DNA from: an uncultured Bacteroidota bacterium
GTDB lineage: Bacteria; Bacteroidota; Bacteroidia; UKL13-3
NCBI GenBank assembly: GCA_903901345.1
Contig: CAIUQQ010000033.1
Location: 1 to 34,206 of the forward strand
DNA: 34,206 nt
Reading direction: 5' to 3'
The notes under the pieces were generated by a model. It made no database searches. It had not been told where the DNA came from and was given only the letters and a program-made list of their open reading frames with translations. This document shows positions 1-9,043 of this stretch, in pieces. The position numbers and the translations under genes were made by a program. How positions within the stretch are numbered: the first letter of the stretch is position 1; the number at the start of each line of letters is the position of its first letter.

Positions 1-634
1 ATGGGACTGCAGTTGTAACTTCTGTTTTTGCTATAGTATCTTTTTTTGCTTCTGAAGCAATATTTGTTGAAGTATCCGTTGTTGAAATTACATTTTCAGT
101 ATTTTTAACATCCGTATTGTTTTCAATTATAGTTTCATTGGAAGCTGTAATTTTTAAATTTTTTACTTCATATTCTTGTTCATAAGGCGGCATGCACATA
201 CCAGTAACTTCTGAACATTCTTGAAAATAAAGTGCTACTTTTATTTTTGGATTTATCGATAATATTTTAACTTTTTGAATAAACTTGGCAGTTCCTTTCA
301 TGGTGCTTACTGTTCCCGGCCAAACTTCTTCATAATGTTTATGGCTTCCTATTGGTATAGTTTTGCCCACTAATTGGTATGATTTGTCTTTAGCCCAAGT
401 AAATTCGGCAGTAATTGGACCTAAATTTGGATCCATATCGTTGCTATACATATACCAATCTTTTTCAATTACACTGGTTAAAACTATGTCTATTTCATCG
501 CCAATATTTGCTGCTGTTTTACTGCTTGTTAATTTCCAAACAGGCACATTTTTTAATTGAGCAAATAAATTAGAAAAGGCAAAACTAAAAAGTATGGTTA
601 CTAAAAATATTAATTTTTTTTTGGTTTGAATCAT
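1..634 (-). CDS. DsbD-like thiol:disulfide interchange protein, N-terminal domain (partial, runs off left edge)
   Basis: Open frame from ATG at 634 to the window edge: MIQTKKKLIFLVTILFSFAFSNLFAQLKNVPVWKLTSSKTAANIGDEIDIVLTSVIEKDWYMYSND...CSEVTGMCMPPYEQEYEVKNLK. Signal peptide plus a C-x6-C-x-PP motif as in DsbD N-terminal domains. Absent from the ORF track because it has no stop inside the window. Confidence 0.75.
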   Translation of the reverse strand, partial: MIQTKKKLIFLVTILFSFAFSNLFAQLKNVPVWKLTSSKTAANIGDEIDIVLTSVIEKDWYMYSNDMDPNLGPITAEFTWAKDKSYQLVGKTIPIGSHKHYEEVWPGTVSTMKGTAKFIQKVKILSINPKIKVALYFQECSEVTGMCMPPYEQEYEVKNLKITASNETIIENNTDVKNTENVISTTDTSTNIASEAKKDTIAKTEVTTAVP

Positions 635-735
635 GATTTTATAATAAAAATGTGCATGGCAAATGTAAAAGTATTTAGCAAAAAATGATGTAACAAATAT
701 TACATAATATGTAATAGCAATTAGAATTCATAAAA

Positions 736-767
736 AAACCCTGATTTTAATTGAAAAATCAGGGTTT
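736..767 (-). terminator. Rho-independent terminator downstream of the second OmpH/Skp gene
   Basis: Perfect 13-bp stem AAACCCTGATTTT / AAAATCAGGGTTT; reading on the minus strand it is followed by a T-run. Confidence 0.85.
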
Positions 768-784
768 AAGTATCTAAATATAAA

Positions 785-1342
785 TTATTTTTGAGGTGCA
801 ACTTGTCTTGGAGGAGCAATTGGAGCATCTACTAAACCAAGTTTCTTTTTAACAGCTGGAGTAATATTATCACCTTCTGGTTTGTATAACATTCCTGCAG
901 AGTTAGCATCAAAAATGTAAGAATAACCCACTTCTTTTGCTACTTGTGCAATTGCATTTTTAGCTTTTTCAACGATTGGTTTTAACAAATCAGCTTCTTT
1001 TTTTCTGCTTTCTTCTTGTGCTGATTGTTGAAATTCTTGAATACGTTCTTGTAATTGGCGTAATTCTTTTTCTTTAAACTCACGCATGGTTGCGGTAGTT
1101 GTGTTTGCCGATTTATCAAAATCTTCGTATTTAGTTTTGAATTCAGCTTGTAATTTTCCTAAATCTTCTTCTAATTGTTTTTGGTATTTTTCCATATCAG
1201 TATTGGCTTTTTTGTACTCAGGCATTGCCACCATTACTTCTTGTAAATCTACGTAACCTAGTTTTTGAGCATTTGCTACAAATACTCCACCGCAAAGCGC
1301 AAATACCATTGCCAATGCTACTTTTCTAATGATTCTCTTCAT
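785..1342 (-). CDS. OmpH/Skp family periplasmic chaperone
   Basis: Signal peptide, 'QKLGYVDLQEVMVAMPEYKKA' followed by coiled coil and 'YSYIFDANSAGMLY', typical OmpH. Confidence 0.9.
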   Translation of the reverse strand: MKRIIRKVALAMVFALCGGVFVANAQKLGYVDLQEVMVAMPEYKKANTDMEKYQKQLEEDLGKLQAEFKTKYEDFDKSANTTTATMREFKEKELRQLQERIQEFQQSAQEESRKKEADLLKPIVEKAKNAIAQVAKEVGYSYIFDANSAGMLYKPEGDNITPAVKKKLGLVDAPIAPPRQVAPQK

Positions 1343-1383
1343 TTTGTTTATTTGTTTTTGTTTATATATTATTTGATTTAAAA

Positions 1384-1953
1384 TTATTTTTGAGGTGCTG
1401 GATTTTCTGGTTTTAATTGGTTTTTACTACTTTTATCAATTGCTATGCCAAGTTCTGCTAACACTTCATTACTCATGTCGTATTTTGAATTGGTGTAAAG
1501 CATTACTACTTCACCACCTTTTGCAAATATAAAATCATAAGCCCTTGCTTTTGCAGTTTTTTGAATGGCATTATACACTTTATCTTGAATTGGTTTTACT
1601 AGCTCTTGACGTTTTTTAAATAATTCACCTTCAAAACCGAACTTTTTATTTCTAAAATCGCGTAAATCATTTTGCTTAGTTTTTAATTCTTCAGCACGCT
1701 TTTTCTTCATTTCATCACTCATCAAAATTTGCTCCGCATTGAATTCCTTTTCTGCTTTTTCCAATTCAAGCATTTTTTGCTCCATTTCCTTTTGCCAATC
1801 TTCACTCATGGCATCTAACTGTTTTTGTGCCGATCTATATTCTGGCATCAAATCTAAAATATATTCAGTATCAACATATGCAAATTTTTGTGCAATTGAT
1901 TTATTGGCAAATAATGCCATGAATATTACAAATAAAATTATTATTTTTTTCAT
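1384..1953 (-). CDS. OmpH/Skp family periplasmic chaperone (paralogue)
   Basis: Signal peptide, 'QKFAYVDTEYILDLMPEYRSAQKQLD' and 'YDFIFAKGGEVVMLYTN'. Confidence 0.9.
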   Translation of the reverse strand: MKKIIILFVIFMALFANKSIAQKFAYVDTEYILDLMPEYRSAQKQLDAMSEDWQKEMEQKMLELEKAEKEFNAEQILMSDEMKKKRAEELKTKQNDLRDFRNKKFGFEGELFKKRQELVKPIQDKVYNAIQKTAKARAYDFIFAKGGEVVMLYTNSKYDMSNEVLAELGIAIDKSSKNQLKPENPAPQK

Positions 1954-1993
1954 GATTACTAAAACTTGTTTTATTGGTTTTTAGTTTAAATAT

Positions 1994-4552
1994 TTAAAAC
2001 TGTTGACCTATTAAAAAATGAAAATTACCACCATTTACACCTGGTCTTAATGGAATATCATCTATTCCCCATCCGTAATCCAAACCAATCATTCCAAACA
2101 TTGGAAGGAAAATTCTTACTCCCATTCCGTAACTTCTGTATAATTTAAATGGATTAAAATCTCTAAAATCTAATTGCGCATTTCCTGCTTCAGCAAAAAC
2201 CAAAGGAAACACAGTAGCTTGAGGATTTAATGAAATTGGATAACGTAATTCCATGGTAAATCTGTTATAAACAGTTGCACCTTTAGGCTGAATAACATTA
2301 GTATTTGGGTCAGTATATAATGGTGTTAAAGTATTGTCTTGATATCCACGTAAAGCCACTAATTCTCTACCATCTAAGTTAAATCCTGTTAAACCAGCAC
2401 CACCCACCCAAAAGCGTTCAAATGGAGTAATTGCTAAAGCATTATTATACCTTCCAATAGCGCCAAAATTTACACGGGTCATAAATACTAAATCTCCAAA
2501 AATTCTATTAAAAAATGTGGCATCAAATTTCCATTTATGAAACTCTAACCATCTTAAATTAGTTGAAGTCAGTGACTCCTTATCAAATATTAATGAATAA
2601 GGCGGAGTGAGCTGTAACGACAATGAAATATTAGAACCTGTTCTTGGGTAAATAACTTGATCGGTTGAATTACGACTCAGCACCATTTTAAAACTAACGT
2701 TATTAGAAACACCCGCGCCAATAGATGAAATATATGGTTGAGGAGGAGTTGTGCCAACGCTATCGCTATATTTATGATTGTATTGCTGAAAACTACCCGA
2801 ATACGACAATACAAAATAATCATCAGGCCATTTTAAACGTTTTCCAATTCCAACAGTTAAACCTGAAGTAAATAAACCTGTACTTCTGGCATCTTCACTT
2901 GCATATCCATTTGTTTGGCGAGAATGAAATATAGAAACACTTAAAGCATTTGGTCGTTTTCCTCCTAACCAAGGTTCACTAAATGAAGCAGAATAAGATT
3001 GATAATATGTTCCGTTAGTTTGCGCTCTTAATGAAATTCTTTGACCATCGCCACTTGGAATTGGATTCCAAGCACTTGATCTTGTTACTTTTCTTGCCGA
3101 AAAATTATTAATAGTTAAACCTAAAGTTCCAATAATCATTCCTGCACCCCAACCTCCCGACAATTCAATTTGATCGTTTGCGCGTTCTTCTACTTTATAT
3201 TCAATATCTACGGTTCCAGTTGCTGGATTTGGAACAGGATTTACACCCAAAGCTTCTGGGTTAAAATAACCAATTTGGCTTAATTCGCGTAAACTTCTAG
3301 TAATATCACTACGGCTAAATAACTGACCTGGTTTTGTTCTTAACTCACGTAAAATAACATGGTCGCTGGTTTTAGTATTACCTTTAACAGTAACTTTATT
3401 TATTCTTGCTTGTTCACCTTCACTGATTCTAATTTCTAAATCAATGCTGTCATTTTCAATTAAAACTTCCACTGGTTCTATTCTAAAAAACAAATAACCA
3501 TCATCCATATAAAGCGTGCTAATATCTAAACCTTGCTGACTCATATTTAAGCGTTGGTCAAGCAATGTTTGGTCATAAATATCACCTCTATTTATATTTA
3601 AAATTCTCGTCAAATCTTCATCTTTGTATTTTGAATTTCCAATAAATTTGATGTTTCTAAAATAGTATTTCAAACCTTCATTGATCACTATTTTGATATT
3701 TACATTTTGGTCGTTTCCTCGCCAAACAGAATCTGAAGCTATTTGAACATCGCGGTAACCCATGCTCAAATATTTTTCTATAATTTTCTTCTTGTCTTCA
3801 GTAAAATTATCATCTATAAACTTTGATTTAGCAAAAATTCTATGTTTCCATTTAGTATCTTTCATTTGACCTCTTACTTGCTTGTCGGTTAATGCAGTAT
3901 TACCAATAATAACTATTTGGTCAATCTTTATTTTTGGGCCAGGAGTTACAAATATTTTTAATTTATTGGTGTTTTTTACCCCATTGTAATCTGTCAATTC
4001 AAATTTTACTTTGGTATCAGAACGCCCTTTATCAGCAAAGAATTTTTTAATTTCTCTTTCAATTGTTACCAATAAATTTTGATTAATAATTTGTCCAGCT
4101 TTTATGGTCAAATCATTGCTAATATCTTCGGCTTTTCCTTTACGAACTCCAATAATACTAAAAGTAGATAAACGTGGTTTTTCTTTTAAAACTAATTCCA
4201 ACCAAATTCTATCGTCTTCTATTTTTTGAACCCTAATTTTAACATCATCAAATAATTTTTGTTTCCAAAGCGAAGTAATTGCTTTGGTAACATCATCGGA
4301 AGGAATTTTAATTTTCTGTCCTAAAGTAATACCCGAAATAATTTGTATTACACTTTTATCGTAATAACTGGTTCCCAAAACTTCAAAACCAGCCACAATA
4401 TATGTTTTAGCAGCGCCATAATCTATGGTTGCGTAATTACTAGGTATTATACTGTCAGTTTGTGAAAAAACTGGCTTTATAAAAGTAAAAATTATACATG
4501 CAAAAATTGCAATTTTTTTTATCATTTGTTTATAACGAAATAAGTGGTGCAT
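1994..4552 (-). CDS. bamA: BamA / Omp85 outer membrane protein assembly factor
   Basis: POTRA-like repeats (e.g. 'GNTKTSDHVILRELRTKPGQLFSRSDITRSLRELSQIGYFNPE') and C-terminal barrel 'FPLVFAEAGNAQLDF...YGMGVRIFLPMFGMIGLDYGWGID'. True start is probably the internal Met of 'MIKKIAIFACII', about 4525. Confidence 0.95.
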   Translation of the reverse strand: MHHLFRYKQMIKKIAIFACIIFTFIKPVFSQTDSIIPSNYATIDYGAAKTYIVAGFEVLGTSYYDKSVIQIISGITLGQKIKIPSDDVTKAITSLWKQKLFDDVKIRVQKIEDDRIWLELVLKEKPRLSTFSIIGVRKGKAEDISNDLTIKAGQIINQNLLVTIEREIKKFFADKGRSDTKVKFELTDYNGVKNTNKLKIFVTPGPKIKIDQIVIIGNTALTDKQVRGQMKDTKWKHRIFAKSKFIDDNFTEDKKKIIEKYLSMGYRDVQIASDSVWRGNDQNVNIKIVINEGLKYYFRNIKFIGNSKYKDEDLTRILNINRGDIYDQTLLDQRLNMSQQGLDISTLYMDDGYLFFRIEPVEVLIENDSIDLEIRISEGEQARINKVTVKGNTKTSDHVILRELRTKPGQLFSRSDITRSLRELSQIGYFNPEALGVNPVPNPATGTVDIEYKVEERANDQIELSGGWGAGMIIGTLGLTINNFSARKVTRSSAWNPIPSGDGQRISLRAQTNGTYYQSYSASFSEPWLGGKRPNALSVSIFHSRQTNGYASEDARSTGLFTSGLTVGIGKRLKWPDDYFVLSYSGSFQQYNHKYSDSVGTTPPQPYISSIGAGVSNNVSFKMVLSRNSTDQVIYPRTGSNISLSLQLTPPYSLIFDKESLTSTNLRWLEFHKWKFDATFFNRIFGDLVFMTRVNFGAIGRYNNALAITPFERFWVGGAGLTGFNLDGRELVALRGYQDNTLTPLYTDPNTNVIQPKGATVYNRFTMELRYPISLNPQATVFPLVFAEAGNAQLDFRDFNPFKLYRSYGMGVRIFLPMFGMIGLDYGWGIDDIPLRPGVNGGNFHFLIGQQF

Positions 4553-4615
4553 AGTTACTTTTTAAAACCAATTTGAATTTTAAATCAGCATTCAACTATT
4601 CCGCTTTCTCTTTTT

Positions 4616-5362
4616 TTAGTTTGAATTTAATTGTTCAGATGTTTTACCAAATCTGCGTTCTCTTTGCTGATAATCATAAATGGCATCATACAAATCTTCT
4701 TTTGAAAAATCAGGCCAAAGTTTGGATGTAAAATAAAGCTCGGCATAAGCTAATTCCCAAAGTAAAAAATTACTAATTCTTTGTTCTCCACTTGTTCTAA
4801 TCATTAATTCTGGATGAGGCATTTCACTAGTTGACAAATGTTTATCTATCAATTGATCGTTTATATCATCTATCGTTATTTCATTGTTTTTTACCTGCGT
4901 TGCAATGCTTTTTATTGCATTTACCAAATCCCATTTTGCGCTATAACTAAGTGCTAAAACCATTGTCAATCCATTGTTATTTTTAGTTGCATCAATGGTT
5001 TCTTGTAATTGAATCTGGCATTTGGCAGGCAAATCGTTCATATTGCCAATCGATGCTAACTTGATATTATTTTTTTGAAGCGTTGGCGTTTCTTTTCTAA
5101 TGGTATCAACTAATAATTCCATCAAAGCATCCACTTCTTTTTTTGGTCTACTCCAATTTTCCGTACTAAAAGCATAAAGAGTAATAAACTTAATTCCAAT
5201 TTCAGCTGCGGCTTCGGCTGTATCTCTTACTGCCGTTACCCCATTATGATGTCCAAAAATTCTGAATTTACCAAATCCTTTCGCCCACCTTCCATTGCCA
5301 TCCATGATTATGGCAACATGTTTTGGTAATTTATTTTTATCTATTTGATCTTTTTTCGACAT
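4616..5362 (-). CDS. uppS: Isoprenyl transferase (undecaprenyl diphosphate synthase)
   Basis: 'HVAIIMDGNGRWAKGFGKFRIFGHHNGV', 'TLYAFSTENWSRPKKEV', 'ELMIRTSGEQRISNFLLWELAYAELYF'. Confidence 0.97.
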   Translation of the reverse strand: MSKKDQIDKNKLPKHVAIIMDGNGRWAKGFGKFRIFGHHNGVTAVRDTAEAAAEIGIKFITLYAFSTENWSRPKKEVDALMELLVDTIRKETPTLQKNNIKLASIGNMNDLPAKCQIQLQETIDATKNNNGLTMVLALSYSAKWDLVNAIKSIATQVKNNEITIDDINDQLIDKHLSTSEMPHPELMIRTSGEQRISNFLLWELAYAELYFTSKLWPDFSKEDLYDAIYDYQQRERRFGKTSEQLNSN

Positions 5363-5505
5363 ATATTGATTTTAGCAAAATCGGACGAAAATAATAAAAT
5401 TGTTTGAATCAAAAAGCAGAAAAATGATTAACGAAATATGATTATTTTAATTGAATAAAAACCAATTACGTTTTTAACAATGAAAATACAAGCTTTTTAA
5501 AACAC

Positions 5506-5537
5506 AAATAGCTGTAAACAAGTGTTTACAGCTATTT
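5506..5537 (-). terminator. Intrinsic terminator-like hairpin
   Basis: Perfect 14-bp stem AAATAGCTGTAAAC / GTTTACAGCTATTT with 4-nt loop AAGT, just after the stop of the 5562..6026 gene. Confidence 0.75.
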
Positions 5538-5561
5538 TAAAATATTAATTATTTACACTTT

Positions 5562-6026
5562 TTATTCCATTCCTCTAAACATTGGAGTTGTTCCCCAAGG
5601 AATTCTTGATAAAATTAAAAGTAAACCTATTCCATAATAAACCAAACTTCTCATATGTTTACTTGAATCTTCATATGCTTTTTTGCTTTTTATTCTGCCT
5701 AATTGTATCAACACTACTGCTATAATATTAATTAATGGGTGCTCCATTTCCATTACCAAAGCTCTCATCACTTTATCTTTCATAAAAATTGATGCTCCTT
5801 GCGATAATGCTTGTTGCACATTTGGACTAATGAACCAAAGTACTAACCCTAATAATAACATGGTATGTGTTAATGCTACTAAAACTTTAGCCGCTGTGTT
5901 CTCTTCTTTTCCAAATGGTTTATTATTTATTTTACCATTTAAAGAACGAATAATTGCATACAATGCCGCTAATAAAAATGCCCATCTTAACCAACTGTGA
6001 ATCAATAATAATGTAGAATATCCCAT
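5562..6026 (-). CDS. Small multi-pass membrane protein ('cytochrome B'-like Bacteroidetes family)
   Basis: Four hydrophobic segments; 'LLLIHSWLRWAFLLAALYAI', 'ALTHTMLLLGLVLWF', 'MEMEHPLINIIAVVLIQLGR'; conserved His in helices. Confidence 0.5.
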   Translation of the reverse strand: MGYSTLLLIHSWLRWAFLLAALYAIIRSLNGKINNKPFGKEENTAAKVLVALTHTMLLLGLVLWFISPNVQQALSQGASIFMKDKVMRALVMEMEHPLINIIAVVLIQLGRIKSKKAYEDSSKHMRSLVYYGIGLLLILSRIPWGTTPMFRGME

Positions 6027-6157
6027 AAATTTTTTAATTTGTTAGTGCAATTATAAACACCCAAATCAATTTATTTGTTTCAGTAATAAACAGATTTATA
6101 CACTTTTTGAAAATTATGTATGGTGCAATCTAATTAATTTTAGTTTAATTTGTTAAA

Positions 6158-8218
6158 ATGTTAGCAGGTTATTGGCATCAAATTCCATTTGTTAGAATAG
6201 TAATCCCAATAACAATTGGCATTGGTATAAACATGTTTTTTCCAATGCCAATTATAGCAATTTCAGTGCTTTTATCCATTTCATTCCTCGCTTTATTCAT
6301 TATTTGGAAAGTTTTTCATTTCCAATTTAACAATAATATTTTTGGTGTTTTCTTAAATATTTCATTGTTATTTAGTGGAATTGCTTTGCATATAAGCCAT
6401 AATCATTTAAACTATCAAACACATTTTACTAAAACCAATGGCGAATATTTATTAGTAGATATTTCAGAACCGGGTCAAATGCGTAAGAATTCTATTAAAT
6501 GTAAAGCCAATGTTTTACAAGTAATTAATCAAGGAAAATCAATTCCAGTTGATGGAAATTTGATGATTTATTTTGAAAAAGATTCCAATATTTTAGCTCA
6601 ATTAAAATATGGAACTCGCTTAATAATAAAAAATACGAGTCAAGAAATTAAAGGTCCGCAAAATCCTTATGAGTTTAACTACAAACGTTACCTCGCCTTT
6701 AACCAAATATACCGTCAAGCATATATTACCAAAAACAATTTTGCAGTAATTGACCATTTAGGCGGAAATGTTTTATGGAAAATTGCTTACCAAGCACAAG
6801 CATTTTTCAATTCATCACTTTTAAAATATGTTCAAGGCGTAAATGAAATAGCCATTTCCAAAGCTTTACTTTATGGTTTTGATGATGAAATAGATCCAGA
6901 GTTAGTTCGCGCATATTCAAACACTGGAACTTTGCACGTGTTAGCTGTTAGTGGAATGCATGTTGGCTTAATTTTTTGGCTGATCAATTTGGTGCTTAAA
7001 TATTTTGATAAACGACAATATCAACGTGTTTTAAAAGCAATCATTTCATTAATTATTATTTGGGCATACTCCTTGTTATGTGGCCTTTCGCCTTCTATTT
7101 TAAGGGCTAGTGTTATGTTTAGTTTTGTTGCCATTGGCAATATGGTAAAAAATAAACCCAATATAAATAACACCTTGGCTGCTTCAGCATTTGTGTTGCT
7201 TTTGTTCGATAGTAATATGCTTTCGAATGTTGGTTTCCAATTAAGTTTTTTAGCAGTTTTTGGCATTGTAAGCATTCAAAAATATTTTAAACAATGGTTT
7301 AGTTTTAACAGTAAAATTGGCAATGAAGTATGGAATATTATATCGGTTTCTATTGCTGCGCAATTGGCAACTTTTCCTTTAGGATTATTATATTTTCATC
7401 AGTTTCCAGTTTATTTTATTGCTTCAAACTTGTTAATTATTCCGCTTACTACATTTGTAATTTTTGTTGCTATTGCAATGATTTTTATGGCTGGATTAGC
7501 ACAGTTATTTTCAATATTTACACACGCAGCAATGGCTTTGGGCTGGGTAGTAAAATGGCTTATTTTTATTACAAATATTATTGTGCTTTGGCTCGAAAAA
7601 CTACCATTTTCTTTTATTTCCGGAATTCAAATCAATGAAATAGAAACCATTCTTATTTTTATTGCAGTAGCATATACGTGTAGTTATTTTATTACTAGAA
7701 AACAATACTTGGCAAAACTCGGTTTGGTATTTTTTATTCTAGTATTTTTAGTAAATGCTTTCGAAGAATATAAAATTCAACATCAAAAATTTATTACAGT
7801 TTACAATATAAATAAAACTTTTGCTATGCAAATTTTTGACGGGAATAAAAGTATTTTAATTGCTGATTCTACCCTATTAAACGATGCTGACAAATTCCAT
7901 TTTCACATTCAACAACATATTTGGGCATGCGGAATTACTGATATTTATACCATTCCATATTCAAATAATTTACAAATATCCTTGAACAAAATGAGGCTAA
8001 ATATTGGCAAAACTGTATTACCTGACTACACCAATATTTTAACTCAAAAAACTTTTATAGACACTAATTTGGTTAAAAATATAACTGCTTCAGTTATTAT
8101 TAGTTCCAAACTAAAAGCAAATCAAGGTCAAACAATTTCAAAATTTTTAAAATATAAAAATATAAGTGTAAATAATGTGATGGAAAATGGCGCTTTTACC
8201 TTTAATATTGAACCATAA
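6158..8218 (+). CDS. comEC: ComEC/Rec2-family competence membrane protein
   Basis: 'NEIAISKALLYGFDDEIDPELVRAYSNTGTLHVLAVSGMHVGLIFWLI' and 'SLLCGLSPSILRASVMFSF' are the ComEC competence-domain signature. Confidence 0.9.
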   Translation: MLAGYWHQIPFVRIVIPITIGIGINMFFPMPIIAISVLLSISFLALFIIWKVFHFQFNNNIFGVFLNISLLFSGIALHISHNHLNYQTHFTKTNGEYLLVDISEPGQMRKNSIKCKANVLQVINQGKSIPVDGNLMIYFEKDSNILAQLKYGTRLIIKNTSQEIKGPQNPYEFNYKRYLAFNQIYRQAYITKNNFAVIDHLGGNVLWKIAYQAQAFFNSSLLKYVQGVNEIAISKALLYGFDDEIDPELVRAYSNTGTLHVLAVSGMHVGLIFWLINLVLKYFDKRQYQRVLKAIISLIIIWAYSLLCGLSPSILRASVMFSFVAIGNMVKNKPNINNTLAASAFVLLLFDSNMLSNVGFQLSFLAVFGIVSIQKYFKQWFSFNSKIGNEVWNIISVSIAAQLATFPLGLLYFHQFPVYFIASNLLIIPLTTFVIFVAIAMIFMAGLAQLFSIFTHAAMALGWVVKWLIFITNIIVLWLEKLPFSFISGIQINEIETILIFIAVAYTCSYFITRKQYLAKLGLVFFILVFLVNAFEEYKIQHQKFITVYNINKTFAMQIFDGNKSILIADSTLLNDADKFHFHIQQHIWACGITDIYTIPYSNNLQISLNKMRLNIGKTVLPDYTNILTQKTFIDTNLVKNITASVIISSKLKANQGQTISKFLKYKNISVNNVMENGAFTFNIEP

Positions 8219-8229
8219 TTTTAAATACT

Positions 8230-9006
8230 ATGAACGAATTAGTTTTATTTGAAGTAAAGGAACGTGTAGGTTACATTATTTTAAACCGACCAGAAAAACG
8301 CAATGCCTTAAGTTTTGAATTTGTAAAGCAAATAAAACGTGTTTTCGCCCAAGCCGAAAAAGATGAAAACTGTAAAATTATAGTTATTAAAGCTAATGGC
8401 GAGGCATTTTGCAGTGGCGCTGATTTAGCAAGTTTACAAGCTATGCAAAACAATACTTACGAGGAAAATTTAGCAGATAGTAATCATTTAAAAGAGCTGT
8501 TTTCAATGATCTACCAATCTAGTAAAATTGTAATTGCACAGGTAGAAGGTGCTGCCATTGCTGGTGGCTGTGGCTTAGCTAGTATTTGCGATTTTTGCTT
8601 TGCAATTCCTGAAAGTAAATTCTCTTATTCTGAGGTAAAAATTGGATTTGTTCCTGCTATTGTTATGGTATTTTTACTTAGAAAAGTAGGCGAACAAACT
8701 GCCAAAAAATTATTATTAACAGCAGAATTATTTAATGCAGAACAAGCCAAAAACTATCAATTAATAAATGAAGTAATAGCAGCAAATGAAATAGAAAACT
8801 ACGTTTTTAGTTTTGCTCAAAAACTTTGTTCCGGAGCATCTGAACAAAGTTTGGCTTTAACCAAACAAATGATTGACGAAGTACAAAATCGTAATTTGAA
8901 TGATGCTTTAAATTATGCAGCCGAAATGAATGCTCACGCACGCCAAACAAGCGATTGCAAACGTGGAATCAAAGCATTTTTAAACAAAGAAAAGTTAGTT
9001 TGGTAA
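8230..9006 (+). CDS. Enoyl-CoA hydratase/isomerase family protein
   Basis: 'GYIILNRPEKRNALSFEFV', 'EAFCSGADL', 'AIAGGCGLASICDFCFAIPESKFSYSEVKIGFVPA'. Confidence 0.93.
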   Translation: MNELVLFEVKERVGYIILNRPEKRNALSFEFVKQIKRVFAQAEKDENCKIIVIKANGEAFCSGADLASLQAMQNNTYEENLADSNHLKELFSMIYQSSKIVIAQVEGAAIAGGCGLASICDFCFAIPESKFSYSEVKIGFVPAIVMVFLLRKVGEQTAKKLLLTAELFNAEQAKNYQLINEVIAANEIENYVFSFAQKLCSGASEQSLALTKQMIDEVQNRNLNDALNYAAEMNAHARQTSDCKRGIKAFLNKEKLVW

Positions 9007-9043
9007 AAGTAATCTTTAAACTATTTTGTTAACTTTCAAAATA

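Noticed and set aside
363-560. Plus-strand ORF of 65 aa
   Set aside because: Antisense to the partial DsbD-like gene; no recognisable family.
7021-7638. ORFs 7021..7275 (-) and 7330..7638 (+) within comEC
   Set aside because: Overlap a well-supported ComEC frame; the second is a shifted-frame, aromatic-rich translation.
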